The notes under the pieces were generated by a model that did no database searches, was not told where the DNA came from, and was given only the letters and a program-made list of their open reading frames with translations. From SZAS-103 sp038316385 (GTDB lineage: Bacteria > Pseudomonadota > Gammaproteobacteria > Xanthomonadales > Xanthomonadaceae): a stretch of 45,621 bases of DNA. Shown in pieces: positions 17,071-25,237 of this stretch. The stretch spans positions 1 through 45,621 of the forward strand of contig JBBQAN010000021.1 of assembly GCA_038316385.1 (NCBI GenBank). The letters run 5' to 3'. The position numbers were made by a program, and so were the translations under genes. The stretch's first letter is position 1, and each line of letters starts with the position of its first letter.

Positions 17071-17868
17071 TCACTGAGGATTCTTCAAGGGCTTGTCTTC
17101 GGCAATCGCGACCAGCCCCTTGCGAATCTCGCCGTTGTTGGTCAGCAGGTCGCCAAGGCGGGTGGAAATATCGACCGCGCGCTTTCGCAGGGCCGGCAAC
17201 ACCATCGGATTTCCGCGCAAGGCGGCAGCGGCGTCCCGAATAGCCGTTTCTGTCAGGCCTGTATGGCACGGATAATCCAGGGAATGGGCGAGCGATGCGT
17301 AGTCGCCCACCGGCGTCAGCTTGTCGCCGCAGCTCTGTGCAAGCGTCCGCTGTACGGCGATCGGCACAGTCATGCGAAAGACTTCGCGATAACGCGACTC
17401 CATGCCTTCGCGGACAAAATTCTCGATGGTGGGCATGCTGTAGACGCGCATGGCCAAGTCGCGCAGCGTACGGTCGCGGATCAGGCCGATGGTGCCGGTC
17501 GAGATCAGCTCGTCATAGGTCGCACGTCGGCGTAGCTTCTGTTTGTATTGGGTCGCCCGATAGGCAGCCACGAGCAGTGCTTCGTCATCCAGCGGCACCT
17601 CGCTCGTGAGCGCACCCTCGGCGCGCTCTGCGTTTGCGCGTACCTGCTGGTTGTATTCGATCATGAGCTGGTAGCCCCAAGCTTCCTCGCGCAAATCTTC
17701 ATTCAGGTGCTGGGTGAAGACGGTGGCGCGCTGGTCGGTTTCGCGATCCTGATTCCAGTTCGACGCCTGCAAACCAATAAACACGCCCACGACTACCACG
17801 ACGAGTTCAATGGCAATTGCAGCCCAATCCTGCTTCTTCATGCTTGCGGTGAAGCGTCGAAGAATCAT
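17071..17868 (-). CDS. Single-helix membrane protein (DUF6090-like), intact copy
   Basis: A 265-residue protein. A basic N-terminus (MILRRFTASMKKQDW) leads into one membrane helix, about residues 16-34, ending LQASNWNQ. The rest, about 230 residues, lies on the other side and is mostly helical. The layout recalls DUF6090-type proteins, which are widespread and uncharacterised. It has a paralog next to it at 16205-16988, broken by a frameshift, and sits between two related TPR proteins on the same strand. GGAG lies 8 bases before the ATG at 17868. The function is unknown; partnership with the TPR proteins is inferred from gene order only. Confidence 0.7.
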   Translation of the reverse strand: MILRRFTASMKKQDWAAIAIELVVVVVGVFIGLQASNWNQDRETDQRATVFTQHLNEDLREEAWGYQLMIEYNQQVRANAERAEGALTSEVPLDDEALLVAAYRATQYKQKLRRRATYDELISTGTIGLIRDRTLRDLAMRVYSMPTIENFVREGMESRYREVFRMTVPIAVQRTLAQSCGDKLTPVGDYASLAHSLDYPCHTGLTETAIRDAAAALRGNPMVLPALRKRAVDISTRLGDLLTNNGEIRKGLVAIAEDKPLKNPQ

Positions 17869-17953
17869 GGTGTGCGCTCCAGAAGGGACTTGCGCGAACC
17901 CTGCGCGGCGATCGTACGGATGGCGTTGCGGCGTTCCAAGCTGGCGATGTCAT

Positions 17954-19780
17954 TCATCGCGGCACGCCGTTATCGTCGAAGCCGACCTTGTGCAGCAGGC
18001 GCAGGTAGCGCGGGTCGTGGCGGTAGTTGGCGAACAGCGGGCTGCGCAGCAGGACGACGCCGTCGGTGCCGCTGCCCTTGATGTCGAGGATCGACTCGGC
18101 GTAGGTGAACAGATCGCCGATATGCGATTGGAAAATCCTGCTGATGCCGACGGCATCGACCGTCAGTGTCCGGCGGATGGCGTCGTAGTCGTTCGGTTTG
18201 CGTATGATCGCGAGCGTGGCGTCGATCGACTTCATTTTTGCCTCAATCAGCGCCGCGCTGTCGCCCCGCCTGACGAGGTCGTCGTGGAGGACACCGCGCA
18301 TGTTCTCTGCTTCATGAATACGGCCGGCCTTGGCATAGGATGTAAACAGATTTCGGTTCACATACCGGAAGTCAGGCGCGATAACATGCCCCACCTCTAG
18401 TTGCGCGATCGATTCGTCGACGCGGTTCGAATAAAAGAGCAGGTAGCCATACACATTGCGGTAGGCCGGTGCCTTCGGATCGGATTCCACGGCGCGTTGT
18501 GCGGTTGCCAATGCCTCATCGCTGCGTCCCATCGCGCCGAGCCAGTCGGTGTAGGTGAACAGGAACTCTGGATCGTTCGGTGCCAGTGCTTGGGCTTGCT
18601 GGAATTGCTGCTCGGCCGCTCGCCAATGCCATGCGTTCGCATACAGGCCGCCCAGCGCGACATGCGCTGCGGCCAAGTCGGGGTCGATGGCGATGGCGCG
18701 CTTACAGGCTGCTTCGGCTTCAGCGTAGATCTGCGGCAGTCGCGCCTTATCGGTATCAGGTAGGTAATACGGCAATACGTCGAGACTGGCGCACAGCCCG
18801 GCCCAAGCCTGCGCGAACTCCGGATCGCGCTTCAACGCGGCGTGGTAAAGATCGATCGACCGCTGCACGCCAGCGCCGCGCACGCGATATGCCTCGCGAG
18901 CCTCCAAATACAAGTCGTGCGCCTGGGTGTCGGTGGTCGCGACCGCCACCAGTTGCTCCTTCTGCGCGCCGATCAGGGTGACCTTGAGCTTGTCGGTGAT
19001 CGCGCGTGCGATGCGTTCCTGCAGCGCGAACACATCCTTGAGATCGCCATCGTAGCTTTCCGACCACAGATGGAAGTCGTCGTCGCTGCGGATCAATTGC
19101 GCGGTGATGCGCACCTTGTCGCCTTGCTTGCGCACCGAGCCTTCGAGAACGTTGGCGACGCCGAGTGCCTTGCCGATCGTGCGCAGGTCCTCGTTGCGGC
19201 CCTTGTAGTAGAACGACGAGGTGCGCCCGGCGACCTTGAGATCCTGCACCTGCGCCAGGGCGTTGAGGATTTCCTCGGACATGCCATCGGAGAAATAGCC
19301 CTGATCGTGTTCCGGGCTCAGGTCGAGGAACGGCAATACGGCGATTGATTTTGGATTGATCTGTGATTTTTCCGCGCTGATTTCGGCGGTGACATGCGCG
19401 GTGGTCTGGGTCACCAGCGCCGCCTCGCGACGCGGCGCGAGCACGAACTTGTCGAACGCGAAATAGCCGATCGCCACGATCGACACCACCAGCAGCCAAC
19501 GGTTCATCCGATGCGCGGTTTGTGGAGCAATGGAATCTTCGGGTTTGACGTCTTCATCGCGTTTGAGGCCATCGGGCGTCAACTCGAATACCCACGCCAC
19601 GATCATCGCCGGAAGAAACCCGACGGCGAGTACGATCACGATGCTGCGCGCGATCCAGTCCGCCGCTCCGAACATCGGCAGGATGGTACCGGCCACTTGC
19701 ACCACCAGCCACGCGCCCACCAGATACAACCCGGCAGCGCGGATCACATTGCGGCGTTTGAGTTCGGTGATCAGCGACAT
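17954..19780 (-). CDS. Membrane-anchored TPR protein with FlgO/TolB-N-like domain, copy A
   Basis: A 608-residue protein. The opening MSLITELKRRNVIRAAGLYL starts a hydrophobic pair of helices (to about residue 65), with a third near 95-112 (LLVVSIVAIGYFAFDKFV). The next domain has SIAVLPFLDLSPEHDQGYFS and GVANVLEGSVRKQGDKVRIT. From about residue 270 come classical TPR motifs, such as YAEAEAACKRAIAIDPDLAA, AEQQFQQAQALAPNDPEFLF and ALATAQRAVESDPKAPAYRN. TPRs bind other proteins. It is the better preserved of two paralogs; the other is at 14325-16208. The ATG at 19780 follows AGGGGTGGGA. An export, sensing or signalling role is possible but not shown. Confidence 0.8.
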   Translation of the reverse strand: MSLITELKRRNVIRAAGLYLVGAWLVVQVAGTILPMFGAADWIARSIVIVLAVGFLPAMIVAWVFELTPDGLKRDEDVKPEDSIAPQTAHRMNRWLLVVSIVAIGYFAFDKFVLAPRREAALVTQTTAHVTAEISAEKSQINPKSIAVLPFLDLSPEHDQGYFSDGMSEEILNALAQVQDLKVAGRTSSFYYKGRNEDLRTIGKALGVANVLEGSVRKQGDKVRITAQLIRSDDDFHLWSESYDGDLKDVFALQERIARAITDKLKVTLIGAQKEQLVAVATTDTQAHDLYLEAREAYRVRGAGVQRSIDLYHAALKRDPEFAQAWAGLCASLDVLPYYLPDTDKARLPQIYAEAEAACKRAIAIDPDLAAAHVALGGLYANAWHWRAAEQQFQQAQALAPNDPEFLFTYTDWLGAMGRSDEALATAQRAVESDPKAPAYRNVYGYLLFYSNRVDESIAQLEVGHVIAPDFRYVNRNLFTSYAKAGRIHEAENMRGVLHDDLVRRGDSAALIEAKMKSIDATLAIIRKPNDYDAIRRTLTVDAVGISRIFQSHIGDLFTYAESILDIKGSGTDGVVLLRSPLFANYRHDPRYLRLLHKVGFDDNGVPR

Positions 19781-19904
19781 TCCCACCCCTATGGGTCGCG
19801 CTGCATCGCGCGGTCAGCCAATGGGGAAGAATGCCAGAAAGACGGGCGTCATAACCGCATGGCGACAGTCGCGAGCTGCTCAATGCGTTGCGCGCTGGCG
19901 TTCG

Positions 19905-20828
19905 TCATAGTCTTGGCGCACGCACACTGCGCCATGTTGTCTGTGCCAACAAACCGAGGCTTCGTAGCCGCACACGCCATACTCGCGGGTCTTGCGGCAG
20001 ATCGCGAATGTTGGTGATTTCGCGCAAGGCCTGGTAACTCCAATCGATGTTCTGGCGATCCGAATGCGGATCCTCCGCGATTGCGAGAAGGCCGGGAATC
20101 GCGGCGTAACGCTCAGCCAACCGTAGCGTGCCCGATTCCGTCAGGCCGCAGAACGCGCGCTCGCGGATTGTCTGCAGGCGATCGTTCGCCGCCACGGACA
20201 ACAGCGGATTGATGATCTCGACACCGCCGAACGGCGCCAACGATTCCACGGCCCAATGGCGCAGTTCGTTGTCCTCGCTACGAGTGGTTGCGACCAGCAC
20301 TGAAAAGATGCGTTCGCGAGCGACTCCGCGTGCACCGAGGACGCCCAGGTGCCAAAGTTCCCACGCGCCAACACCATGCGGGTCTTCGTGCAGACGCTGG
20401 ATCAGGTGTTCGACTTCCTGTGGAGTTTTCGCCACGCCGTCCTGCGCAAGCTGCACTTCGAAGCCGGCCATGCGGACATTCAGTCGCGGCGAATTCATCG
20501 CGGTCAGGGTGAGTGCGGCAAGTCGGTCGCTGGATTGGAGTTGGCCGCGCCAGTTTTGCGCGTTTCGCATCACATACTCCGCAGCGTCGGCGTGGCGGTT
20601 GATCGCCAGTTCCAGCGCGTGTTCTGCGCGTTGCTGCGGAAGCATTTTCATCATGTTGGCGTAGAACGCGTCGAGATGCGGGTCGGTCGATGCGTCGTGT
20701 TCCGTGAGTGGCGCGGTCACCGCAAGGGTTTGCTGGATCGCGATTGAACGCAGGTCATCGCCGGCTGCGCAGGCGCCAGCAGTGGCAAGGGCAACCAGCA
20801 TTGCAAACAATTTGACGAGATGAGACAT
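19905..20828 (-). CDS. Exported helical-repeat (HEAT-like) protein, unknown
   Basis: A 307-residue protein with a signal peptide (MSHLVKLFAMLVALATAGAC; the cysteine at 20 may also make it a lipoprotein, though the lipobox is poor). The rest is helical, with pairs such as HALELAINRHADAAEYVMRN and ELRHWAVESLAPFGGVEIIN that look like HEAT/TPR-type repeats. The last 25 residues (after LPQDPRVW) are arginine- and leucine-rich and unlike the rest; they could come from a frameshift near 19990. It is the first gene of the reverse-strand cluster, 124 bases before TPR protein A. Confidence 0.6.
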   Translation of the reverse strand: MSHLVKLFAMLVALATAGACAAGDDLRSIAIQQTLAVTAPLTEHDASTDPHLDAFYANMMKMLPQQRAEHALELAINRHADAAEYVMRNAQNWRGQLQSSDRLAALTLTAMNSPRLNVRMAGFEVQLAQDGVAKTPQEVEHLIQRLHEDPHGVGAWELWHLGVLGARGVARERIFSVLVATTRSEDNELRHWAVESLAPFGGVEIINPLLSVAANDRLQTIRERAFCGLTESGTLRLAERYAAIPGLLAIAEDPHSDRQNIDWSYQALREITNIRDLPQDPRVWRVRLRSLGLLAQTTWRSVRAPRL

Positions 20829-21077
20829 GATTGAATGGCCGTTGGCGTGGTCGGATTTTCAACGTCGCCAGTGAATAAACGGGGTTACGCAGATGCGCTG
20901 GCGTGGCATTGACATGCATCCATGACGAGCAGTCGGCAGCATCTGGCAGGGCATTTCGCAGCCACCATCGTGGTTTGGCTCGCGGATAGACGCACGGGGG
21001 ACGGGGAGGATCGCCCGCACAGGAAGTCCGCGCCTCGCTCGCGGTACGATATGCCATCCGCAACCCGGAGAGACTTC

Positions 21078-21587
21078 ATGTCCATCACCATGTACGCAGC
21101 TTCAGTTCCAGTCTTCCAGCAATTGCTCGGCGCACTTGGCGATGTCCTTGCCAAAACCGAAACGCATGTCGCCGACAAGAAAATCGATCCAAACGCTTTG
21201 CTGCAGTCGCGGCTGTTTCCAGACATGTTCATCTTCACGCGGCAAGTGCAGATCGCCTGCGATTTCGCCAAGGGCGTGTCGGCGCGGCTGGCGCAAGTCG
21301 AAGTACCCGTGTACGAGGACAAGGAACAATCCTTCGAGGAGTTGCGCGCGTTGGTCGCCAGGACGCTCGCCTTCCTCGGCGGCCTCGATGCATCGCGTTT
21401 CGATGGAAGCGAGGATCGCACCATCGTCACCCGGCCCGGCACGCCGCGCGAACGCACATTCACCGGTCAAGCCTATCTGCTGACTTACGGTCTGCCGCAA
21501 TTCTTCTTTCACGTCACCACCACGTATGCACTGTTACGCCACAACGGCATCGAGATCGGCAAGCGCGATTACATGGGTAAATTTTGA
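21078..21587 (+). CDS. DUF1993 family protein
   Basis: A 169-residue protein matching DUF1993 along its length: MSITMYAASVPVFQQLLGAL at the start, KIDPNALLQSRLFPDMF near residue 35, FTRQVQIACDFAKG near 56, then the closing FFFHVTTTYALLRHNGIEIG. DUF1993 proteins have a four-helix DinB/YfiT-like fold; their role is unknown. The ATG at 21078 is preceded by CGGAGAGA. The stop is directly abutted by the GTG start of the next gene, so both are likely translated from one message. Upstream, 249 bases divergent from the helical-repeat gene hold no other feature. Confidence 0.85.
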   Translation: MSITMYAASVPVFQQLLGALGDVLAKTETHVADKKIDPNALLQSRLFPDMFIFTRQVQIACDFAKGVSARLAQVEVPVYEDKEQSFEELRALVARTLAFLGGLDASRFDGSEDRTIVTRPGTPRERTFTGQAYLLTYGLPQFFFHVTTTYALLRHNGIEIGKRDYMGKF

Positions 21588-22373
21588 GTGAGTGGCTTGC
21601 TGATCGCCATCACCCGTGACGTCAGCGCGAGCCTTGCCGATTGCCAATTGTCGTTCGTGGATCGCGAGACGCTCGATACCGAACGTGCAGCCGCGCAACA
21701 TCATGCGTATCGGCAAGCGCTGAAATCTCTAGGTTGCCGCGTGATTGCGTTGCCGGCGCAGGATGCGATGCCGGATGCGGTGTTCGTTGAGGATGTCGCG
21801 TTGGTGTTTGACGAGATCGCGGTGATGACGCGACCGGGTGCGGAGTCGCGGCGCGATGAAGGCGCCTCGGTCGCAAAGGTGCTTGGTCGCTATCGTGCAC
21901 TGTGCACGATCGAAGCGCCGGGCACGATCGATGGTGGTGATGTGTTGCGCGTAGGCCGCAAAATTTTCGTTGGCGAGTCGGCGCGCAGCAATGCGGCGGG
22001 TATTGAACAGTTGCGTGCGTCAGTAGCCGAGTTCGGTTACATGGTGCAAGGCGTGCCGACGCGCGAATGCCTGCACTTGAAGTCGGCAGTGACCCAATTA
22101 ACAGAGGACACGTTGCTGATCCAGATCGAATGGGTCGATCGCGATGTGTTCGCCGAATATCGATTGATCGACGTCGATCCGGATGAACCGCATGCGGCGA
22201 ATGCGTTGCGTATCGGCGATGGCGTGGTCTATCCGGCGTCGTTCCCGCGTACGCGCCAGCGCATCGTGGATGCCGGCGTCGCGATCACCACCGTCGATCT
22301 GTCCGAATTGCAGAAGGCCGAAGGCGCGACGACGTGTTGCAGCCTGGTGTTCCGCGAGTCGGCTTCGGTTTGA
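21588..22373 (+). CDS. Dimethylarginine/arginine hydrolase-like protein (DDAH type)
   Basis: A 261-residue guanidine-modifying enzyme. Features are AVFVEDVALVF (residues 64-74, substrate carboxylates Glu68/Asp69), APGTIDGGDVL (110-120), the catalytic histidine in ECLHLKSAV (His163) and the nucleophile near the end in EGATTCCSL (Cys250, possibly Cys251). This is the DDAH layout: hydrolysis of methylarginine or a related compound to citrulline and an amine. Length fits. Two adjacent cysteines at the active site are unusual. The GTG start follows the DUF1993 stop without a gap. A role in arginine derivative breakdown is inferred; no other pathway gene is nearby. Confidence 0.8.
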   Translation: MSGLLIAITRDVSASLADCQLSFVDRETLDTERAAAQHHAYRQALKSLGCRVIALPAQDAMPDAVFVEDVALVFDEIAVMTRPGAESRRDEGASVAKVLGRYRALCTIEAPGTIDGGDVLRVGRKIFVGESARSNAAGIEQLRASVAEFGYMVQGVPTRECLHLKSAVTQLTEDTLLIQIEWVDRDVFAEYRLIDVDPDEPHAANALRIGDGVVYPASFPRTRQRIVDAGVAITTVDLSELQKAEGATTCCSLVFRESASV

Positions 22374-22465
22374 TCGCGCGCATGTTGCCGGTCGGACCAT
22401 CGTCATTGGCGGATAACGTTGCATCGACCAAACTCTGCGTCTCATGATGAACCAAGGATAGGGCC

Positions 22466-22954
22466 ATGCAGGTGAAGGTGTTCAATCGCTCTGGAAAACT
22501 GGTTGGCCCTATCGAGTCCGCGCGCGTGGTCAAGACCGATGCGCAGTGGCAGACCCAACTTACGCCAGAGCAATACCGGATCGCGCGCGGGAAGGGTACC
22601 GAGGCACCGTTCTGCGGTACCTTGCTCGACAATCATATGGACGGTGTCTATGCATGCATCTGTTGCGGGCTGCCGCTGTTCCAATCCGATGCGAAATTCC
22701 AGTCTGGAACCGGCTGGCCGAGTTTTTTCCAGCCGATCGCCGCCGAAAACGTCGCAAGTCATGTGGACCGCAGTCATGGCATGACCCGCACCGAGAGCCT
22801 GTGCGTGCGCTGCGATGCGCATCTCGGGCATGTGTTCGATGACGGGCCGGCGCCAACGCGATTGCGTTTCTGCATGAATTCGGATGCGCTGACGTTCGTC
22901 GATGCATCACGGTTGGCGACGCTCGCTGATCCTGCGGTGGATGCAGCTTCCTGA
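22466..22954 (+). CDS. msrB: Peptide-methionine (R)-S-oxide reductase MsrB
   Basis: A 162-residue repair enzyme for oxidised methionine. Zinc is held by C64-x2-C67 (CICC) and C113-x2-C116 (CVRC), the GTGWPSFF motif lies at 81-88, and the catalytic cysteine is in RFCMNSD (Cys136). Cys50 (APFCGTLL) is the expected resolving cysteine. Unusually for a long form, there is no signal peptide, so it should be cytoplasmic. The N-terminal 20 residues (VKVFNRSGKLVGPIE) are present in some relatives. It stands alone, but SelO and an FMN reductase lie within 5 kb. Confidence 0.95.
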   Translation: MQVKVFNRSGKLVGPIESARVVKTDAQWQTQLTPEQYRIARGKGTEAPFCGTLLDNHMDGVYACICCGLPLFQSDAKFQSGTGWPSFFQPIAAENVASHVDRSHGMTRTESLCVRCDAHLGHVFDDGPAPTRLRFCMNSDALTFVDASRLATLADPAVDAAS

Positions 22955-22969
22955 TTGCTTCCTCGCGAT

Positions 22970-23542
22970 TCAGACGTGCGATGGCAGACGGATATTCCTG
23001 AGTTCGTCGGCGCTTTTCAGGCGAGCGCCCTCAAAGTAATAGGCGCGCACTTCGAGTCCACGTTCGCTCTTGCCGACGTAATAGAAGCGGGGATTCCACC
23101 AAACCGGCTTGCGCAGGGCGCGATAAAAGCCCGCGTTTTCGAGTTCGAGCAGCACGCCGATGCATGGAAAATTCCGTTCTCGCGCCCAGACCTCGAGCAG
23201 CGCGTTGGAGCGGTTCATCAATTCACGAACCAATGAGGTGGTACGCCACGCCTGCCCGACGAACGCGCGGTAGTAATACATCGGCTGGCCAAATCGCGGT
23301 TGCAGCACTGCGATCGCAGTGCTGACTCCCGCCACTTCGCCGCCCGCCGTGCGCGCATACATCACGACCTGCGGCAATCGCTTGTTGATTTCGATGTCGT
23401 TGTCGAGCGCGCCCTCGCAGCGCCAGAATGCGCCGATTGCGGCTGCATCGTCGTCCGTCATTGCCTTCCACACCGGGGCTATCGCGAACCGCGAATTGTC
23501 GTTCGAAACAATTGCAGGGTTGGATAATGATTGGTCAGGCAT
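22970..23542 (-). CDS. Conserved hypothetical protein, possibly GNAT fold
   Basis: A 190-residue soluble protein. Alternating strands and helices (VVMYARTAGGEVAGVSTAIA, then FYRALRKPVWWNPRFYYVG) suggest an acetyltransferase-like fold, but the acetyl-CoA loop is not evident. It is rich in aromatic residues near the C-terminus. Codon use resembles its neighbours. It converges with msrB, leaving 15 bases between the stops. The start at 23542 has no clear ribosome site. No function can be given. Confidence 0.55.
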   Translation of the reverse strand: MPDQSLSNPAIVSNDNSRFAIAPVWKAMTDDDAAAIGAFWRCEGALDNDIEINKRLPQVVMYARTAGGEVAGVSTAIAVLQPRFGQPMYYYRAFVGQAWRTTSLVRELMNRSNALLEVWARERNFPCIGVLLELENAGFYRALRKPVWWNPRFYYVGKSERGLEVRAYYFEGARLKSADELRNIRLPSHV

Positions 23543-23767
23543 GGGAATCGACTACGGATTTGTGGCCCATGGTATCAAGCTGCGGATATGCAAGCAGCCA
23601 ATGCCCGAACAAATCATTGATCAGTGCACGCACAATTGCCTCGGCAGTCTCACGCTCCTGCCATTGACGCCCCCGAACCCGAAGGTGGCCAACACTGGGT
23701 TACCCTCCTGCAGTTTTAGAACAACTCCCATCGGCAAGCAGCGATTTTGTACAAAGGAGAAAGAAGC

Positions 23768-24226
23768 GTGTTCAAAGTAGACTACAGACTGTTAGCCCCG
23801 ACATTCGTACTACTTGCTTTGTCCGTTGTGCCGATGCAAGCAGGTTTCGCGCAGTCAACCGATCCAGATGCGCCGACTGTGCTGAGCGAAAGCACGATCA
23901 GCGGAATGAATTCGAGCAACATGAGCGAGGACAATACTTACTATTATGCTTTCGATGTCAACAAGGGGACGCTGTCGTGGACGCTTGACCTGACGCCGAC
24001 CAACAAGTCGGATGCGGGCGGCGTCTTGCAGTGGACTTTGCTGAGCCCGAAATTCGAGAAATTTAAATACGATAATTTATCCGCGCAAGGTTCGCCGGAA
24101 AGACAAATGAAGGACATGCTGGTAACGATCAAACGCCGGATGATCCTGAACATCGTCGTGTCGGGCAACATCTGGTACAAGATCAGATTGTCGGGTTCTG
24201 CTGTCCAGTTCAGCGGTACGAGATAG
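23768..24226 (+). CDS. Small exported protein, unknown, AT-richer than neighbours
   Basis: A 152-residue protein with a signal peptide (LLAPTFVLLALSVVPMQAGF then AQS). The mature part is polar, with many Ser, Asn and Thr residues and a beta-rich look (YYYAFDVNKGTLSWTLDLTP). It recalls lipid- or carbohydrate-binding beta-sandwiches such as pre-peptidase C-terminal domains, but the match is weak. The GTG at 23768 has AAAGGAG eight bases before it. The base composition is clearly lower in GC than the genes on either side, which may point to transfer. Its upstream 225 bases hold no other feature. Confidence 0.65.
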   Translation: MFKVDYRLLAPTFVLLALSVVPMQAGFAQSTDPDAPTVLSESTISGMNSSNMSEDNTYYYAFDVNKGTLSWTLDLTPTNKSDAGGVLQWTLLSPKFEKFKYDNLSAQGSPERQMKDMLVTIKRRMILNIVVSGNIWYKIRLSGSAVQFSGTR

Positions 24227-24254
24227 TCTGTCGGCGTCGAGGCGAGGAACTTCC

Positions 24255-25079
24255 ATGGCCCTGAATACCAATCCGCAAGCAGTGCAGATGGGCGACGAAT
24301 CGATGGCGCGCAACCTCGCGCATCAGGCCGAGGCGATCTGGCCGCAGGAACGCCATCTGTTCGATCGTTACGATTTGCATGATGCGCCGCGCATCCTCGA
24401 TCTCGGCTGCGGCACTGGCGAAATCACCAGACGACTAGCGGAACGCCATCCACGCGCAACGCTGGTTGGCATCGATATTCTCGAAGGCAATCTCGCCATT
24501 GCGCGCCGCGACAGCCAGGTGTTCGGCGAGCGCATCGTTTACGAACACGGCGATGCGTTCGCGCTGAAATTCGACAAGGAGATTTTCGATCTCGTCGTGT
24601 GTCGCCACATGTCGCAGGCAGTTCCGGAATTCACCCTCGTTCTGGCCGAAATCACCCGCGTGCTCAAGCCGGGCGGCTGGCTGCATCTGTTGTCGGAGGA
24701 CTATGGCATGTTGCACATGCCGGTTGGAGAGCGCGATCCGGATCGGTTCTGGAACGAAAACGCGGTCGCGTTCCTGCGTGGCATCGGTTGCGATGGGCGC
24801 ATCGGTCGACATTCGCCGGCGCTGCTGGAAGTCGCCGGCTACCGCGACATCGCGATGGATTTCGTTACCGTCGATACATTGCGGGTTTCGCGCGTGACCT
24901 TTGGCGGGATCATGCGCGCCTGGCGCGATGGATACGCCGAACCCTTGTCGATTGCGAGCGGCCGTTCGATCGCGGAGGTGACTGCGGATTTCGATACCAT
25001 GATCGCGGCCATCGAATCGCCACCGGCCTATGTCGTCTGGCATGTGCCGGTGATTTCAGGGCGCAAGCAGGCTCGATGA
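24255..25079 (+). CDS. Class I SAM-dependent methyltransferase
   Basis: A 274-residue methyltransferase. Motif I is ILDLGCGTGEITRRLA (about residues 46-61), motif II has TLVGIDILEGNLAIAR (about 70-85), motif III EHGDAFAL (about 96-103), and LVLAEITRVLKPGGWLHLLS (about 130-149) is typical of small-molecule methyltransferases (UbiE/COQ5-like). The substrate cannot be told. GAGGAAC precedes the ATG. The gap to selO is 158 bases, so the two may be co-transcribed. Confidence 0.8.
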   Translation: MALNTNPQAVQMGDESMARNLAHQAEAIWPQERHLFDRYDLHDAPRILDLGCGTGEITRRLAERHPRATLVGIDILEGNLAIARRDSQVFGERIVYEHGDAFALKFDKEIFDLVVCRHMSQAVPEFTLVLAEITRVLKPGGWLHLLSEDYGMLHMPVGERDPDRFWNENAVAFLRGIGCDGRIGRHSPALLEVAGYRDIAMDFVTVDTLRVSRVTFGGIMRAWRDGYAEPLSIASGRSIAEVTADFDTMIAAIESPPAYVVWHVPVISGRKQAR

Positions 25080-25237
25080 CACGCGATGCCGCGCACTCTT
25101 TGGAAATCCACAATGGAATTCAATGCCGGGTGTCGAATCGGGGCTTCTCGTTGAGTGTTCCGCCCGGTACGGGAAGGCGAAAAGAGGAAAATGTGGAGTT
25201 GCGCCAACCGCATACGCTGCAAAAATCTGAGGTGAAC

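Noticed and set aside
23585..23720. Peptide NCLGSLTLLPLTPPNPKVAN resembling an HNH/DUF1524 signature
   Set aside because: It lacks the preceding histidines, has no start and lies in an intergenic stretch; chance resemblance is likely.
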